DNA of 64,000 bases from Hepsetus odoe. Taxonomy: Eukaryota > Chordata > Actinopteri > Characiformes > Hepsetidae. The stretch is taken from contig CM029369.1 of assembly GCA_017165825.1 (NCBI GenBank), positions 4,291,985 through 4,355,984 on the forward strand, in the 5' to 3' direction. The notes below the pieces were generated by a model that saw only the letters and a list, made by a program, of their open reading frames with translations, made no database searches and was not told the origin of the DNA. Position numbers and translations under genes: made by a program. Positions 24,229 to 36,470 of the stretch are shown one piece after another; the first letter of the stretch is position 1, and each line of letters opens with the position of its first letter.

Positions 24229-24412
24229 CTGGTGCTGCTGGTCCAGTAGTAGGATACTTGCCTGCAGGGCAAGATGTCACAGGTTTAAATCCCAACTCCA
24301 GCACTTCCACTATTGGGTTCCTGAGCAAAACCCTGAACCCCGCTGTGCTCTGACCCTGACCCTGTAAGAGATGGAAGTCGCTCTGGATAAGAACGTCTGC
24401 TAAAATGCAACT
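24229..24412 (+). mobile_element. SINE with GATAAGA-CGTCTGCTAAA tail
   Basis: Head-like TGCTGGTCCAGTAGTAGGAT, B-box-like GGTTTAAATCCC, GGGTTCCTGAGCAAAACCCT and the 3' end GTCGCTCTGGATAAGAACGT. It lies exactly at the broken end of the Tc1-like relic, after CCTGAATATACTG, so it probably inserted into that element. Confidence 0.83.
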
Positions 24413-25664
24413 GAGGAAAAAAGAAGGTGAAAAGAAGTTCATTTTAAACCATTTTTAACAGAAAAACTCCCAAAATGCTCATTTCTTCAAGCGCACTTAC
24501 TGACAGATTTTCATTTGATTTTAGCACCAAGATTAAATCATTGCATTTGAACATTTCTGCAGTTACGAAAACATCTGAAGCTCCAGTTTACCGTCTGACC
24601 GTCCGGGTCGGCTGCAGCTCTTACTGAGTGTGAGTGTGTAAAGTGATGTTTCCCCCCCAAAAAAATAAAATTAAAATAAAATAAATAAATAAATAAAAAT
24701 TCCAATAAAATCTGTTTCACCCTGCTATGTTCACATGACTGGAAAAAAAATGGAAGTACAGGCCTTTGGACAGCAGATATATTTTTACACTGCTATCTGC
24801 GATTTATCCGACATAATATTACCTGCATTAACCGATATATTAATTCATTAATTCAGAGAAAAAAGAAAATGGTGTTTTTTGCTCTCATCTCTGATGCATT
24901 TATAGAGAAAGAAACAATGCATATTGTGTGTAGATGTGAAAGTGAACAAGGTCACAGAGTCAGACATGCTCTGGACAACTGCTGGTCAAGGTCTCCTCAA
25001 TGCCCAGCAGAGCCAATCAGGCTTTAGCAGCCGGTAGTGGGCTTGTTTCCTGGACAGGTGATGCATGATAGCGTTAAACATATGCACAACTGACCGACTG
25101 AATTCATTCCCAGTTCGCTTTTAACACAAAATAAACAATAAAAAAAAATAATAAAAAAAAATCTACAATTTAGAACAAAACTTTCAAAGGCTATTGTTAA
25201 AACATAAATAAATAAAAAATGTAAAACGTTTTCTTGTTTGTTTTAAACAGGAATAGCTAATCTAACTATTGCATTATTGCAATCTATCAACCGGTCTTAT
25301 TTTTGACATTCAGTGGATTAAATGATGAAAATTTGGATGTTTTATTGTGACAGGCTGCAAAGTGCGGAAGGATTCCAGGTTCCAGATAAACGCTGTGAGC
25401 CGTACCACGTAATACCCTGAATTTTGGTTTTGGTCCCGCAATTTTAGAACATAACCACACACTCGTTATTTTTTCCATTTTCCAGATTTCAGAATAACAG
25501 TGAAGACAAGAACACAATACCACAAATAAAAGAAACTTAAAAGATTTTTCAAAGTAGAACCATTTGCTTTGATGTAACTTCACACACACTGTGAAATCTG
25601 GAACGCTTGAAGTTCCAAACAGGCTGCTCAAAACAACTTTATGAAAGGATGCTTCACCTACTAT
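24413..25664. other. AT-rich unique sequence
   Basis: No gene. It contains AAAT-type low complexity at 24660-24697 and 25130-25160, and at about 25330-25390 a piece (TGTGACAGGCTGCAAAGTGC) shared with element X. Confidence 0.5.
25330..25390 (+). repeat. Element X, small fragment
   Basis: TTTGGATGTTTTATTGTGAC followed by AGGCTGCAAAGTGC matches 55853-55908 in order. Confidence 0.5.
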
Positions 25665-25970
25665 CACTCACTCATTTTTTGAGCTGCTTGTCCTTATTAG
25701 GTTCGCGGGGGGTTTTGGAGCATATCCCTGCTCTCACAGGTGGGGAAACACCCTAGACAGGACACCAGTTATGACAGGGCAGACACACGGACAAACACAG
25801 TCTCACACACACGCAGGGGGTAGTTTAGCATCTCCAATCCACACGCATGTCTTTGGACGGTGGGAGGAAACAGACACAGAGAGAACATGTCCACTCCACA
25901 CAGAGCAAGGACCTGGACCGTCCCACCTGGGAATCAAACCCAGGTCCTTCTCGCTGTGAGCACAACTCAC
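25665..25970 (-). mobile_element. V-SINE superfamily element
   Basis: On the minus strand it has a B-box-like GGTTTGATTCCC, then a central block (GTGTGGAGTGGACATGTTCT, TTTCCTCCCACCGTCCAAAG, ACATGCGTGTGG) that matches the conserved domain of V-SINEs such as zebrafish DANA and shark HE1. A 3' part follows with GTGTCTGCCCTGTC and GGACAAGCAGCTC. It is nearly complete apart from the first part of the head. Confidence 0.85.
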
Positions 25971-26028
25971 TGCTGGTTTTTAAAAGGGAAATGCTCCCAT
26001 CATATCATTCTTCTAACTACTTTTTCTG

Positions 26029-26175
26029 TAGTGAAAGTGAAAGTGACTAGTTGCCATTGTGAAACACAGAACACAGTGAACCACAACAGAATGCATCCTC
26101 TGTATTTAACCCACACATCTTGAGGCAGTGGGCAGCCATGTCCAGCACCCGGGAAGCAGTGATGGGGACGGTACC
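26029..26175 (-). mobile_element. SINE, head missing
   Basis: On the minus strand it starts at GGGTACCGTCCCCATCACTG and ends at AGTCACTTTCACTTTCAC. It is 5'-truncated at the core. Confidence 0.87.
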
Positions 26176-27060
26176 CAATATAGAAAAATATATTACACAA
26201 AGTAGCGATTTAATGGCTTTCGAAAGCAATGCTCAGTACTTTATATATATGTTAAAAAAAATTATAACAAAGAGTCATTCTGATAAAAACTAACTACACA
26301 TTACTACTCACTTTACTAACTACACTAGCATTCTACATGTTACATGTGTATGTGTGATGAGCTCATAAATCTCAATCTCATGCAATAAAATCTGCATCAG
26401 TGCACTTCAGATCAATCTGCTGTGCCATCATCACAGTCTTCCAGAGGTTCCTTAAACAAATGGCATAAAAGCAGAAGTTGGAGGGGAACATTTTTCTGAC
26501 TTGGAAGCTTTTTCAGGTCCTGGAACAAAAGAGCCATCAGTCATAAGAGCAGTATGTCATAAAGGAGAAAAAAGAAGCTTGTTAAACTCAATTTACTCTG
26601 CTTTCATCTCGACATCGTTCCATCTCTGCTTTAACAGTCAAACAGCAAATGCACTGTGAGCAGATGGTCAAACATGAGCTGCCCAAGAACGGTCAAGGTC
26701 TCCTCAATGTCTTGGCATACAGTCCAAATGCAGAAGCCTCCCACAGCGCTAAACAGGAAAGAGTAGACAGCCAGCAGTGGGATAAAAGAGGTGGGTTGGT
26801 GCAGATGGGCTTCTTTATAGTGACGCCACCATGCAGGGGCAGGAGAGCCATTAGTGTTAACAGAGCTTGTTTTCTAAAGGCTCACAGGGCTCATAGTGGG
26901 CTCCGTCAATGCTAGCGAAAGGCCAAGCCACATGGGATGCCCCACTTTGGAAGTAAGTGGCTCCAAAACGATGTTACCCAGGCCCGCTTCAACTTGCCAC
27001 ACGTCAGGATGCTGAGATCCTGCAGAAGGTCTGCTTCTACCATTTTTTAGGGTGTTAGAG
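26176..27060. other. Unique sequence, no gene
   Basis: No gene recognised. It contains a 19-bp exact match to 24983-25001 (at 26691-26709). Confidence 0.5.
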
Positions 27061-27232
27061 GCAGAAGTGGTCTAGTGGTTAGGGAGTTGGCCCCAGGATC
27101 GGAAGGTCAAGTGTTGGAACCCCAGACCAGTAGGATGCCCTTGAGCAAGGTATCGTCCCCATCATTGCTCCCCGGGTGCTTTAAATAGCTGGCTCCTTCT
27201 GTACAGTGTGTGTATGGGTGAAAAGCAGAGAA
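27061..27232 (+). mobile_element. SINE, first copy of a direct dimer, 3'-truncated
   Basis: Head (AGAAGTGGTCTAGTGGTTAG), core and GGTGAAAAGCAGAGAAG, stopping where the 3' third should follow. A second copy starts immediately after in the same direction. Confidence 0.88.
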
Positions 27233-27233
27233 G

Positions 27234-27444
27234 GGACAGCAGTGGCCTCGTTTTTAGGGAGTTGGCCAAAGGATCGAAAGGTTGTGGGTTTGAATCCCAG
27301 ACCAGTAGGTTGCCCTTGAGCAAAGTACTGTCCCAATCACTGCTCCATGCTCCACCTGTGCATGTGTTAAAAGCAGAGGTGAATTATGTTGTGGTTCACT
27401 GCGTTGTGCTGTGTTTCACAATGGCAGTTAGTCACTTTCACTTT
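27234..27444 (+). mobile_element. SINE, second copy of a direct dimer
   Basis: Head GGACAGCAGTGGCCTCGTTT, B box GGTTTGAATCCC, core and the complete 3' end CACAATGGCAGTTAGTCAC. Confidence 0.9.
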
Positions 27445-28560
27445 GTCAACCAGCTGAAATTGAAGAAAGACGTTCTTGTTGCAATTTCCCTCTCCTCATA
27501 TCGCAGCGCTATAATTTAACAGGTTAAGGGTCCCCTGAGGCTGCCATTCAACACATCCTTCATAATATTACCACCACCCTATTACCTTCTCTGTCGCTGT
27601 GGTGAGTGTTGGAGCTAAAGACTCGATTTAGCTGTAAAGTCAGGAATAAAGTGGCTCAGAAGGGCACTGGAATGAACAGTGCTAATTTCTCTCTCCATGT
27701 GCTTCCATCCTCATTACACACTGGGGGTAGAAGGGGGCGAAATAATCAGAACTTGTTACTTGAAAATTATTATGTTTATGTTTCATTTCAGGGGACCTGC
27801 AGGATACGTTTCTAATTCTGAGCAGTGATTGCGCCATATCCTCATAAAGTTTTGGTGGAAAATGAAGAGCAAACTGATTTAGACTTGCAATCAACCAGCC
27901 GGGACGTCCAAATTTTGCTTTTCAGGTTCAGAACCGCAGATGAGGCCAACTTCTGTGACACTAGACTTCAATATTAACTCAAATCCTTGAACACATCTTC
28001 AAGAATTCTCTCAAACCACTCATTCAGATCTCCAGCTCAGTGGATCAGGCTTGAAAGTGGGGTTTAGGACACAGTATGAGCTAAAAAACTGACCATTACA
28101 TGCCTGTTTACTTTCCGACAACTGGGTCTGCTTTCACCAGCTCTATCAAGAGGAGGTGACCTGATGAGATTTTGGGACGATGTCCACCATAAACATAGAT
28201 TTTCAAAGATACGGTTCAAATGCTCAGTTTCCCACATGTGCTTGATCAGCCTAGACTCAAAAGCTTAGTTCAGAATTAAGGCTACAAAGCCAACGTTGCT
28301 CAAAACTCTTTTTCCATGTGGGGTTTTCTCCTTTTCAAGAACCATATTTAGTTGATATTGCCATTTAATACTGCATTTCAAAGAGAGAGAGGCTAAAGTG
28401 TGTAAAGGGTTAAATATAGTTATGGACAGTGTCCACAGTCAACAGTCAAAATGTGACAATATGGGGATCTTCTGGAACAGCAGAAGCCAAAAACAAGAAG
28501 CACACAGACAAAGTGTAGCCTTAGGTAAGTCCATTGGACCCAAACCTCCTGTTTGGAACT
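27445..28560. other. Unique sequence, no gene
   Basis: About 1.1 kb with only short motif-free frames. Confidence 0.5.
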
Positions 28561-28777
28561 AGGCAGTGGTAAGGAACTAGGCCCCACAAGGTTTTGAGTT
28601 TGAGGTCCAAAGCAGTAGGTTACCCTGAGGTACCCTTAAGTAAGGTACCGCCCCAAACACTGCTCCCCAGGACATGGTTCCTCATTTGTGTGTATGGGTT
28701 CAATGCAGGGAAGCCTTTCGTTGTGGTTAAATCAGGCGCTGTGATCTTCTCAATGACAAATAGCCACTTTCACTTTC
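28561..28777 (+). mobile_element. tRNA-derived SINE, diverged
   Basis: A degraded head, then GTAGGTTACCCTGAGGTACC, CCGCCCCAAACACTGCTCCC and the end AATGACAAATAGCCACTTTC. This copy has CCCCAAACACTGCTCCCC uninterrupted, which is useful for reading the L2 insertion at 51861. Confidence 0.88.
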
Positions 28778-31163
28778 AATTAGAGTTTGCAACATTGAAA
28801 GACTCTTAAAATTCAGCAGTGAAGGAGTTAAGGGGTAACCCATCCCAAATACAATGTCCACATTTGTTAAGGTATATTTGACCCCTACTGGGCTGACATG
28901 CTGATGCGAGCGTTTGAGTCTTTTTTTTTTTTTTTTTTTTTTTGCATTCTGGTGCAGACGGAGAGATTCTGGAAAACGCTATGAAGACTTTTTTTTTTTT
29001 TTTTTTAATTGGACATGCATAAAAAAGAATCTATACCCTTCAAACTTCTCAAGAAGAGAGCATTTCACATCAAATCGCTTCCTGATTGATCTTAGGTCTC
29101 AGCCATTAATTATGCAGAAATGTTGAGCAATCTTTGGAATTTCCTCCAACTTCTTTCTTTGATGTGTTTGCTTGCTTCTAAAAAGCTTCATTTGAATGCA
29201 TATTCCATACCCACAAACTGCTTCCATCAGCGCCTGTCAGGTGGTAATTCCCAGCCAAGAAAGTTCAAAACTTTTCATTACAGCATCTCCAGCAGAGGAC
29301 CGGTGAGGGAGAGGTCTAATAAATTTGGATGTCGAAAGTTAAGCACCCATGACAAGCACAAAATAGACACCATGGCCTCTTTTATATTAAAATGTGGACG
29401 ACCGCAGAGAATCTGATTATCTCTTTTATTCAAAAGTGCCAAGCAGACTCGTACAGTGGGGTAATACGTCTATGTGCTGCTCAAGCATCAAATGAAATAC
29501 TAATCAGGAAGACGGTGACTAATGTAGATCTTTCTGAGTGCATCGGTTTTCAGTGATACAGGAACTAGAGGCAAAGTTAATGTGGATAGCAATTCTGTCA
29601 TTCCAGATTTACATAAACGATTAGCTATTTTTATTCCATGTGCATTCTATACCAAACGGCGGGGACATTCTGCAACAATGTATAGCAATGATGATGGCTT
29701 TCAAGGGTTTAATTGCTGCACCATATTGTGCACTATATATTTATCACAGCTTTGCAATCATGCTCCCAAGCAACCATTTTCAAAAGTATATTTTGGCAAA
29801 TTTCAGTATTTACACAGAAGAATAAGAATCTGAGCCTCAGGCAAGCATCTGTCAGGCCACTAACCACCGAAAGTCCCCCTCAGCATTGGAAAGCATGGGT
29901 GACAGCTGTAGCTTGAAGCCTCTCTATGCAGAATTTGAAAGTAAGTATTGCTAAAGTTCACGGTAGAATGCCGGTAATAACACTCTGCGTGAGCAGAGCT
30001 TTGGGTTGTGCCGTGCTCTCGCCTCTGGTGTGATCGTCACCTGAAAGGGCCTTTCTGCTGCACCGCATACCTCTAATCCTCTGCTCAAGTGCGGCTAAAA
30101 CATTTCGCACTGACGTCCTGTCAGCCAGGGTTAACACAAAAGACTGACATGTTGCTCACCGTGGATCACAGTTCACCGTTTTGTGGAAGTGCAGCACGCC
30201 AAAGGGCCGAAACCAGAAAAGCAGAGCGCAGCCTGATCTGAATCACTGCGAGAAAACTTTGCCGCAGTTTCCGTAAAGTTACATAGTTTTAGGGAACATC
30301 TAGCACATTTCAGTTCAAATCAACTAAAGCCAACGCAGACCAAAGACCTGATCACCGGGATTCCTGCGAAGTGATAAATTCAGTGACATATCCTCTCGGA
30401 AGAATTATTCTGAACACTGATTAACTGGAAGACAAAGAAGTCAAGAGGACCCATGCCATCAATCATGATGGCTGAGTGGGTGGAGCTCCTTTATCTAGAA
30501 CCTTGCATCTTTAGGACACTTTACAGCCTGGAGTAGTAAAGCATTTGTTCCCCTTTCTTTATTTAAACTGAATCAAAATGACAAAGATCAGTCTGTCGGG
30601 CAACTTCTGGGGACTTTCACACAGGACGAAATAAGGTAGTGCAGATCAGGTGGCAGTCCTCAGTCCAGAGTCCACATTTGACTGTCCTGGTGAAGTTTGT
30701 TGAGATTAGTGTAGGAGCATGTGGAGGTGCTGGGGTTCCTCGTTCTTCTTTGTGGTCTGAACTTTAAGGTTGTGCCTAATGTTCCCCTGAAATGGAAGCT
30801 TAAACCAAGAGGACCACAAAATGCAGATTCCAACTTGGCTGCTATTGTGTCCAGCGAAGATAATAAGCATGGTTCTAGATATCAGAGTGTCTTTCAGTTT
30901 CAGAAACCACATGTATGGTTACTCAACACCTTCAACACCTTCAACACCTTTTTGTGTGCTTTGCTTTTTTACAAAAAACGTAAGAGGGGTGTTGGTGACA
31001 AAATCAAAACTCAACTAATTTATCATGTTAACAACACTTCATTCTGAGAGTCCTGAATCGTTATCAGATTATCTGCTAACAGATTATCAAACTTTGGCTC
31101 AAGTTTTGCTTTAAGGTTAGACATAAAAACCTACCACATGTTTTGCCAAACGCAGGTTTAGCT
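28778..31163. other. Unique sequence, no gene
   Basis: It contains T runs at 28921-28943 and 28989-29006 and a 9-bp tandem (AACACCTTC, three units) near 30930-30955. Frames up to 108 codons carry no motif. 29930-30300 is slightly richer in CpG than its surroundings. Confidence 0.45.
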
Positions 31164-31220
31164 GTGGCACGGCGAGAAGGTCCTGGGTTCCCAGGTGGGA
31201 AAGTCCAGGTACTTTCACCG
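31164..31220 (+). mobile_element. V-SINE head, left of a nested SINE
   Basis: GTGGCACGGCGAGAAGGTCC then TGGGTTC...AGGTGGGAAAGTCCAGGTAC is the head of a V-SINE whose body resumes at 31463, after a main-family SINE. Confidence 0.75.
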
Positions 31221-31462
31221 CTGGGGCAGCGGTGTGGTTAGGGAGTTGCCCCGGCATCTGAGGATTGTGGGTTCGAGTCCCTCACCAATAGGTTGCCCTG
31301 AGGTACCCTTGAGCAAGGTACCGTCCCCGTCACTGCTCCCCGGGCAGCTTTCAATAGCTGCCCACTGCTGCACGGTGTTTGAGTGCATAGGTCCAATTTC
31401 GTTGTGGTTCACTGTGTGCTGTGCTGTGACCTTGCAATGACAAGGGTTGTCACTTTCACTTT
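31221..31462 (+). mobile_element. tRNA-derived SINE, near full length, nested in a V-SINE
   Basis: GGGGCAGCGGTGTGGTTAGG, B-box GGTTCGAGTCC, an intact core and the end GCAATGACAAGGGTTGTCAC. The A box has lost a few bases. It splits the V-SINE between GTCCAGGTACTTTC and TCTGTGTGGGCATG. Confidence 0.92.
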
Positions 31463-31716
31463 TCTGTGTGGGCATGTTCTTCCCGTGTCTGTGTGGGTTT
31501 CTCCAGGAGCTCTGGTTTCCACCATTCAGTGACATGGACGTCAGGTGGTTTGGAGATATTAAATTATCCCCTAGGATTGGGGGTTTGTCCGTGTGTCCCT
31601 GCAATGGACTGACAGCCTGTCGAGGGTTGTTCCCGCCTTTCACACTGAGATAGAGCTAGGATAGACCCCAGCAACCCTAACCAAAACAAATGCCTAAGAA
31701 AATGAGTGAGTGTGAG
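31463..31716 (+). mobile_element. V-SINE body, right of a nested SINE
   Basis: GTGTGGGCATGTTCTTCCCG, TGTCTGTGTGGGTTTCTCCA and the 3' part GATAGACCCCAGCAACCCTA. It is continuous with the head at 31164-31220 when the inner SINE is removed. Confidence 0.8.
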
Positions 31717-33052
31717 AGGTTTAGCTGCAAGGTGAGCATCGTCTATGCATTTGCCCCGGGCTCTCAAAGTAGCACCATCATTTTGATCGGTTCTACGTTT
31801 TTATGTTTTTTGATGAAAATATTCTAAGGCAGGTACGTCCGCAAATTCACACTGTGCTTGGATGCTTCTGCTTCACTTCCATTGAATGATGTCATTTATT
31901 CGTGCATTTTCCTAAACAGCCTGAAAAAAGGACATTTGAAAATTCCATCAAAATACATCCTTTGTTCAACTTTAAGACATTTTAATTTGGAGCAGACAAA
32001 AAAACTTGGAGTGATGCACCTCGAAATGTTTTATTTTTTAAATAACATCTGAAGAAACTTCCTTCAGGGAACCAAAAGGTGCTCTTTGATGGTATCACAT
32101 CAAAAGAATGGCCTTGTGTTCTTAAGAATTTCAGAAAAACCAGGCTGTCAGGCTCTGAGAGCTTCCATCAGTGATTGCTATAACTTCCAGGTCAGAGGTC
32201 AGCAGTGCACTTAAGCTTTTCAATTAAATGCAGAGAACATGAACATGCTGCAGTAGAGGTTCCTCACTGTGGTGTTTGCATCATTCCAGACTGATGCTTC
32301 ATCAAATAAACAACAGCTATCTCCATTCTAAAGTTGCTTTAAAAAAAATAATACAAATTCAGAAAAGGTCATGCCTCAAATTCCTGGAGCCTCTGTCCTG
32401 AGTAACACCTTTGAAAAGGCTCCCATGCAGTGAAGTTAGCAACATTTTAAAGTTCCTTCTAAGTTTTGAGCCATGGACAATGGAGGCCAGCACTGTAATG
32501 GGACAAAATAAATCCCATTTGCTTTAATGGGAGTGCTCTTTATAGGCCTTGCTGGAAGGATAGTTGGCACACGCAGATTGGAGCAACCACATGAATAACT
32601 TCTTTCTAGGCAATGTTTGCATGGCAGTTCAATGGACCAGCAGAAATATATTCCCCACTGCTGGTTCGGGACTGGAGGGCAGAGATAAGCTGTAGCACTC
32701 GGAGAAAGAGCTGAAGCAACGCATCCATCTGCCCACTCAACAGCAACAAACAAACAAGAAACAGGATGATTAACTTCTACCATAGCTAAAGAGCAGTTAA
32801 TTAAGGTCTTTTGGATTTTTAGGTAGTTGTTGACAAGGCAGATTTCTCAGAGGGAGTATTTGATTCTGCAGGATTGCCCTTTTCTGTTCATTAGGTTTAG
32901 TGCACTGGTGGCACCGAAGAATAACAACAGCTTTATTTGACTTAAGTATAAAAAAAAAAAATAAAAAAAAAAACACAATCAATAGTGATAAATACTATAA
33001 TAGTGGAGAGCATTTAAATTCATGATTCATGGAAAATACAAGCATTAATCAT
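31717..33052. other. Unique sequence, no gene
   Basis: A minus-strand frame of 115 codons (32436-32783) has no recognisable motif. An A-rich run lies at 32949-32973. Confidence 0.45.
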
Positions 33053-33486
33053 CTTTTTATTTTTCTTTCGGCCGCTCCCGTTTAGGGGTCGCCACAGCCA
33101 ATCAGCTGTCTCCATTTCTTCCTGTCTTCTGCATCTTCCTCCTTCAAACCAACCACCTGCATGTCCTCTCTCAACACATCCATAAACCTTCTTTGTCCTT
33201 CCTCTTTTACTCTCTCCTGGCAGCTCCATTTTCAGCTCGTCTCTCCTCTGGACACGTCCAAACCAACGTAACCTTGCTTCTCTAACTTTGTCTCCAGAAC
33301 ATCCAACCTGATCTGTCCCTCTCATATACTCATTTCTAATCCTGTCCATCCTCGGCACACCCAACGAACATCTCAGCATCTTTAACTCTGACCTCCAGCT
33401 CTGCCTCCTGTCTTCGTCAGTGCCACCATCTCCAACCCGTATAACATAGCTGGTCTCGTCACCGTCCTGTAAATCTCTCCTTTCAA
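33053..33486 (-). pseudogene. RTE-type LINE 3' coding fragment
   Basis: The minus-strand frame of 157 codons contains RWFGRVQRRDE, ELPGESKRGRTKKVYG, and QEEMETADWLWRPLNGSG ahead of the 3' terminus. This is the C-terminal part of an RTE-type protein. It is 5'-truncated and lacks the reverse transcriptase core. The open frame is long for the window but is only a fragment. Confidence 0.88.
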
Positions 33487-36379
33487 TAAACAAGCATCAA
33501 TATTCATCTCATATTGAAATCGCATTGTAATGTTTTCGGCAGGTTCATGCCCTTTAATTAACCAACACTGGTTTGAAGAAGAAAATCATTTGTGAAGCTT
33601 TAAATGAAAATAACAAAATAATAATTTGGGGGCAAAATCAGTGGGGAAAAATGCTACAGAACCTAAGAGGCATTTAAGGAAAGATTAATTTCCCACTCAG
33701 CTTTAAGGCAGAAGAGTAGGTCTCGAAAATGGACAAAAATGCATTTCACTAAAATGTATATACTTTTGTCAGTGTCATAACGATTAATAATGATCCAAAA
33801 TCTAAAATATGAAAAAATCAATACGTTTCATTCTAAAAATGTGTCAAACTGAATAGTGCCTGCAATTAACATAAAAAAAAAAACAAAACAAAAAAAACTA
33901 TATAATACAAAATAACTTTTCAATTAAATTTAGAAATGAACAAAAGATGCAGTTGGTGATATTTAATATTCTGTGATATTCACAGTATTTAAAAAGCATT
34001 TTATTATAAACGTCTGTCAAGACATGATTATTATTATAAGAGCAAGTTACGTTTTTTCAGCTAACTAAATGCAAAGCCAGGTTCATGCTCCTTCACTCAA
34101 GGTGCACCGTGAGGGATATTACACTGGCTAAAAGAACATTTGCATATTAATGGAGGTGGTATTTTAGATCCTATTCAAATTAGAGACGTATTAGCCGGTT
34201 ATCAGCATCTGGATCAGATATGGTGTATCAAAACGGGTGAGCAGGGACCCGATCAGCTTCACTTTGAACGTCAAGGCAAGAGTCCAACAGCTGAACTTGT
34301 CCATGACCGTGTCCTTTGAGCCATTGTTATTTCTTCTGATATTTTTCCCCAAATGATCTCCGGTCTGAGACGCAGATCACAACCAGAAGTTCAAGACTGG
34401 GGCATCTCTGCTTCATCAGTGTGCCTTCAACCCCGACCATGTCTAGAGGCAAAGATACGAAACTGAATTATGAAGCAGTGCCAGTGATGGACGGGCATCT
34501 TCATCTAAAGAGGGTACGTACTCAACTTATCAGGAGATCCGAAAAACCCACTAAAAGCGGTCATGCTTTCATCCTAAGCATTGGAATGGCTGCCTATGGA
34601 CACTGCCAATATGCCACAGATGCAGAAGAAAGCAAATATGCCTAAAGTATTTGCAGTCTGAAGGGATTTAAGCAACTTTCATCGGATCACTGTAACAGGA
34701 AAACAAGCCAAACGTAAATCAGCAGTCACTTCAAGTCTCCGTGCTGTGAAATGTTGCTGAATCCTTTAGTTTTATGGGAAAAAAGAAACTATTTCATAGA
34801 TTTTAGGCAGAAGGAGAGTCAAAAACACAAGTCTAACCATAACCATGGAGAAGATGATCCAATTAAATCCCGGAGAATCGCTGAGTTGCACACTGCTGCT
34901 GTCAGTAGGAGATCACCGCTTGCCCAGTTACAGTGTTAATTCAATTTAAAGCACTTCTACGGAAAAATACAGCGCTACATTTCAAAAGAGCCCAACCGCT
35001 CAAACCCACCAGAGCAAACTTTGGTTTCCATACTGGACTCTAGAAGAATCCAAGACTCACGTCTTCAAAATTACACCCACTTGATGATCAATCACGAAAG
35101 GAAAAATTAAATAGTTCTATTTGTATATATTTTTCATTCAATCATTAAACATGCAAGTCCGTTAGAAGCTCTGAGGCATCTGGACATTGCTGATTATATT
35201 CTAGGTTAAAAAAACGAAAGAAAACTAAAGAGATGCCGTTCGTACTAGTCCTAATCTGTAATCTTAGCACATTTCCATATGTTCTGTCTTGTGTAAGATA
35301 TCTGCTAAACTTGCAACAAAGTCCCAGGATGCAATTGCATATTAACATGACACAAACGAGAAGAAGCTTTTATCAGGGCAGCTCTCTCACCAGGGCACCG
35401 ATACACCCAAAATGAAGCAGAAAAGAGTTTTGCTTTAATCCTAAAGTAGGCAATCAGAAAATCAATGGTCTAGGACTTATGATATTTCAAAGGGCCATTA
35501 AGGTCTCCAGCACGAACAGCCCCAGGAAGCCAGCGATCTCCAAGCGGTATAAATTCTGAAACTCTAAATAACGGCTGCACCTAGAAGCTACCAATATAAT
35601 GAGATTTATCTCCCATGAGCCACATCTTATGTCCTTCAAGCTGTGCTTGGAAGTCAAAGCCACAGACCAATGGCGTAATTTATGCTGTGGGGCAGGAAGT
35701 CCATCCTCCACTCCCATGGCTTGGGCACGATCCATAGTCGTGAGGATAAATCAGCATAACTAGCAGAGGCAATTAGATTGCATTCCTCTTCATAAGCACA
35801 GTAATGCCACAGCCATTCCTTGCGTCTCCAGCTACAGTTTAGATGTTTATTAGCACAAGAAGGAATTTAAAATGAACATAATTGAGCTAGAGATGGCTCT
35901 AAGTTGCAAGGACATAACAACAATGAGGTGCTGAACAAAAGCAACTGCACTCATTAACCTTTATGAGGAATTTAGATCATTTGAGAAGATGAGCAGATAA
36001 CTGTGTTTATGATGCCTCCCACTGTGATGGTAGGTAATGGCCAGAATGAAAAATGCAACCCTCCCCGCATCTGTTGCAAACATTCCTACTGATCATTTAA
36101 AGCGGCAGCCTCCAAAGCAAGGTTACCTGGATAAAAAATAAATAAATCAATAAATAAAAAGGGATTTTGATGGCTTACAACTGAATTCATGCAATTTGCC
36201 AGATGCTTATCCAGAGCATCATGTCCCTCATACTAAACTAGACTAGATCCTAGACTTGAAATGGGAACTTCTAGCAACTACAAAGTCGGAAGTTAAAGCT
36301 AACGCAGAGATTTTTTTTTGGGAGAGTGTTATTTTAAGGTTTTTTTTTTTCCTCCCAATGGCAATTCATATCAGTTAAC
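33487..36379. other. AT-rich unique sequence, no gene
   Basis: No gene recognised in 2.9 kb. 33780-34020 is very AT-rich. Short frames near 34421 and 35487 carry no motif. Confidence 0.5.
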
Positions 36380-36470
36380 ATTAGAAAACAGCAGACCTCA
36401 GCAGATCTGATGGTCAGGGGAAGTTCTTCCCACCACTTAGTAGCTGAGACAGAGAGAAGAGTCTTGCTGG
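36380..36470 (-). mobile_element. Possible L2-like C-terminal fragment
   Basis: The minus strand encodes SATKWWEELPLTIRSAEVC, similar in pattern to the WNxLPxxIRSAE signature near the C-terminus of L2-type ORF2. The fragment is short and diverged. Confidence 0.4.

Noticed and set aside
30930..30955. AACACCTTC tandem as a functional repeat
   Set aside because: Three short units only, inside unique sequence with no other sign of function.
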